A stretch of 6,044 bases of DNA from Candidatus Zhuqueibacterota bacterium 4484_188 (lineage in GTDB: Bacteria; Calditrichota; Calditrichia; RBG-13-44-9), in assembly GCA_002049825.1 (NCBI GenBank), contig MVCZ01000081.1, positions 1-6,044 on the forward strand, read 5' to 3'. The position numbers were made by a program, and so were the translations under genes. Positions 5,545 through 6,044 of this stretch are shown here, piece after piece (position 1 is the first letter of the stretch; each line of letters opens with the position of its first letter). The notes beneath the pieces are model-generated. The model was given only the letters and a program-made list of their open reading frames with translations. It was not told the origin of the DNA and searched no databases.

Positions 5545-6044
5545 ATGGCATCGAAAAGAGCAAAAAAAAATAATAATGATTCCGGTGGCGGTGGCGGTGC
5601 TCCCGGCTGGATGGTTACCTATGGCGATCTGATGAGTTTGCTGCTGTGTTTCTTTGTGCTACTGGTCTCATTTTCGTCCATCGAGATGGCGAAATTCCAG
5701 AAGGCACTGGGTTCCCTAAAGGGCGCGTTAGGCGTGTTACCCCGCCAGGAGACCGTGTTCAAACAGTGGGAACCGGTGATGCCACAGCTTACCGACTATG
5801 AGAAGAAACGAACCCGGAAGGTCATCTCGGAGCTGCGAAACATGGTAAAGGGAAAAGGTATTTCAAAAAACCTGACATTCGAGGCGACCGACGATGGCAT
5901 TATTATTCGCATCGATTCTCCCATTCTTTACAATTCCGGGGAAGCAGAAATAAAACCCCGGGCATTTCCTATTCTCGACAAAATTATGGAGCTGACCGCG
6001 GATTGGTCGAATAGTATTCGTATCGAAGGACATACCGATAATAT
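5545..6044 (+). CDS. motB: Flagellar stator protein MotB (PomB-like), 3' end outside the window
   Basis: MotB anchors the stator to peptidoglycan and carries the ion-binding aspartate in its single membrane helix. The window shows 166 residues with no stop. After a Lys/Asn/Gly-rich cytoplasmic tail (1-18) comes the plug/transmembrane segment, WMVTYGDLMSLLLCFFVLL (22-40). Asp28 is the ion-binding residue, equivalent to Asp32 of E. coli MotB and Asp24 of PomB. The Cys in LLLCFF matches PomB/MotS-type sodium stators. A linker (about 45-115) leads into an OmpA/MotB-type peptidoglycan-binding domain: IIIRIDSPILYNSGEAEI (119-136) and IRIEGHTDN, where the window ends. The start at ATG 5545 follows a weak AGGG at 5532-5535; a TTG at 5527 in the same frame is less likely. 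A run of nine A at 5562-5570 lies in codons 6-9. The gene probably has its own sigma-54 promoter. Confidence 0.95.
   Translation, partial: MASKRAKKNNNDSGGGGGAPGWMVTYGDLMSLLLCFFVLLVSFSSIEMAKFQKALGSLKGALGVLPRQETVFKQWEPVMPQLTDYEKKRTRKVISELRNMVKGKGISKNLTFEATDDGIIIRIDSPILYNSGEAEIKPRAFPILDKIMELTADWSNSIRIEGHTDN

Overview
The window is one continuous stretch of a bacterial flagellar gene cluster, with every recognisable gene on the + strand. The order is fliK (5' end outside the window), flgD, a small flagellar operon protein of the TIGR02530 type, flgE, flbD (swrD-like), motA and motB (3' end outside the window). The mix of a FliK/FlgD/FlgE hook block, a TIGR02530 protein, a small FlbD/SwrD protein, a PomA/PomB-like stator and a good sigma-54 promoter fits a deep-branching, probably Gram-negative bacterium. 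I cannot name the phylum from sequence alone.

Region 1 (1-1576) encodes hook-length control (FliK) and the hook cap (FlgD), and both genes look damaged. FliK reads in one frame up to about 145 and in another from about 148; its C-terminal end may shift frame again near 916-930. FlgD carries an exact 59-bp tandem duplication (1111-1228) that throws it out of frame. It also has a second break at about 1370, where most of the Ig-like domain is missing. These could be true pseudogenes or assembly/sequencing errors; the sequence alone does not decide.

Region 2 (1577-4270) is intact. A TTG-started 132-residue flagellar operon protein follows a nearly perfect Shine-Dalgarno. A 133-base spacer with two predicted RNA hairpins leads into a very large hook protein, FlgE (691 residues). 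A strong intrinsic terminator closes this block.

Region 3 (4271-6044) is the motor-power block. flbD overlaps motA by ATGA, and the stator genes motA and motB have residues typical of sodium-driven (PomAB/MotPS) stators. Unusually, motA and motB are separated by 234 bases. That gap holds a hairpin and, just upstream of motB, a canonical -24/-12 sigma-54 promoter, so motB probably has its own nitrogen-sigma-type control.

Together the genes cover hook length control, hook assembly, the hook itself, and torque generation. I saw no tRNA, rRNA, CRISPR array, insertion sequence or phage gene.
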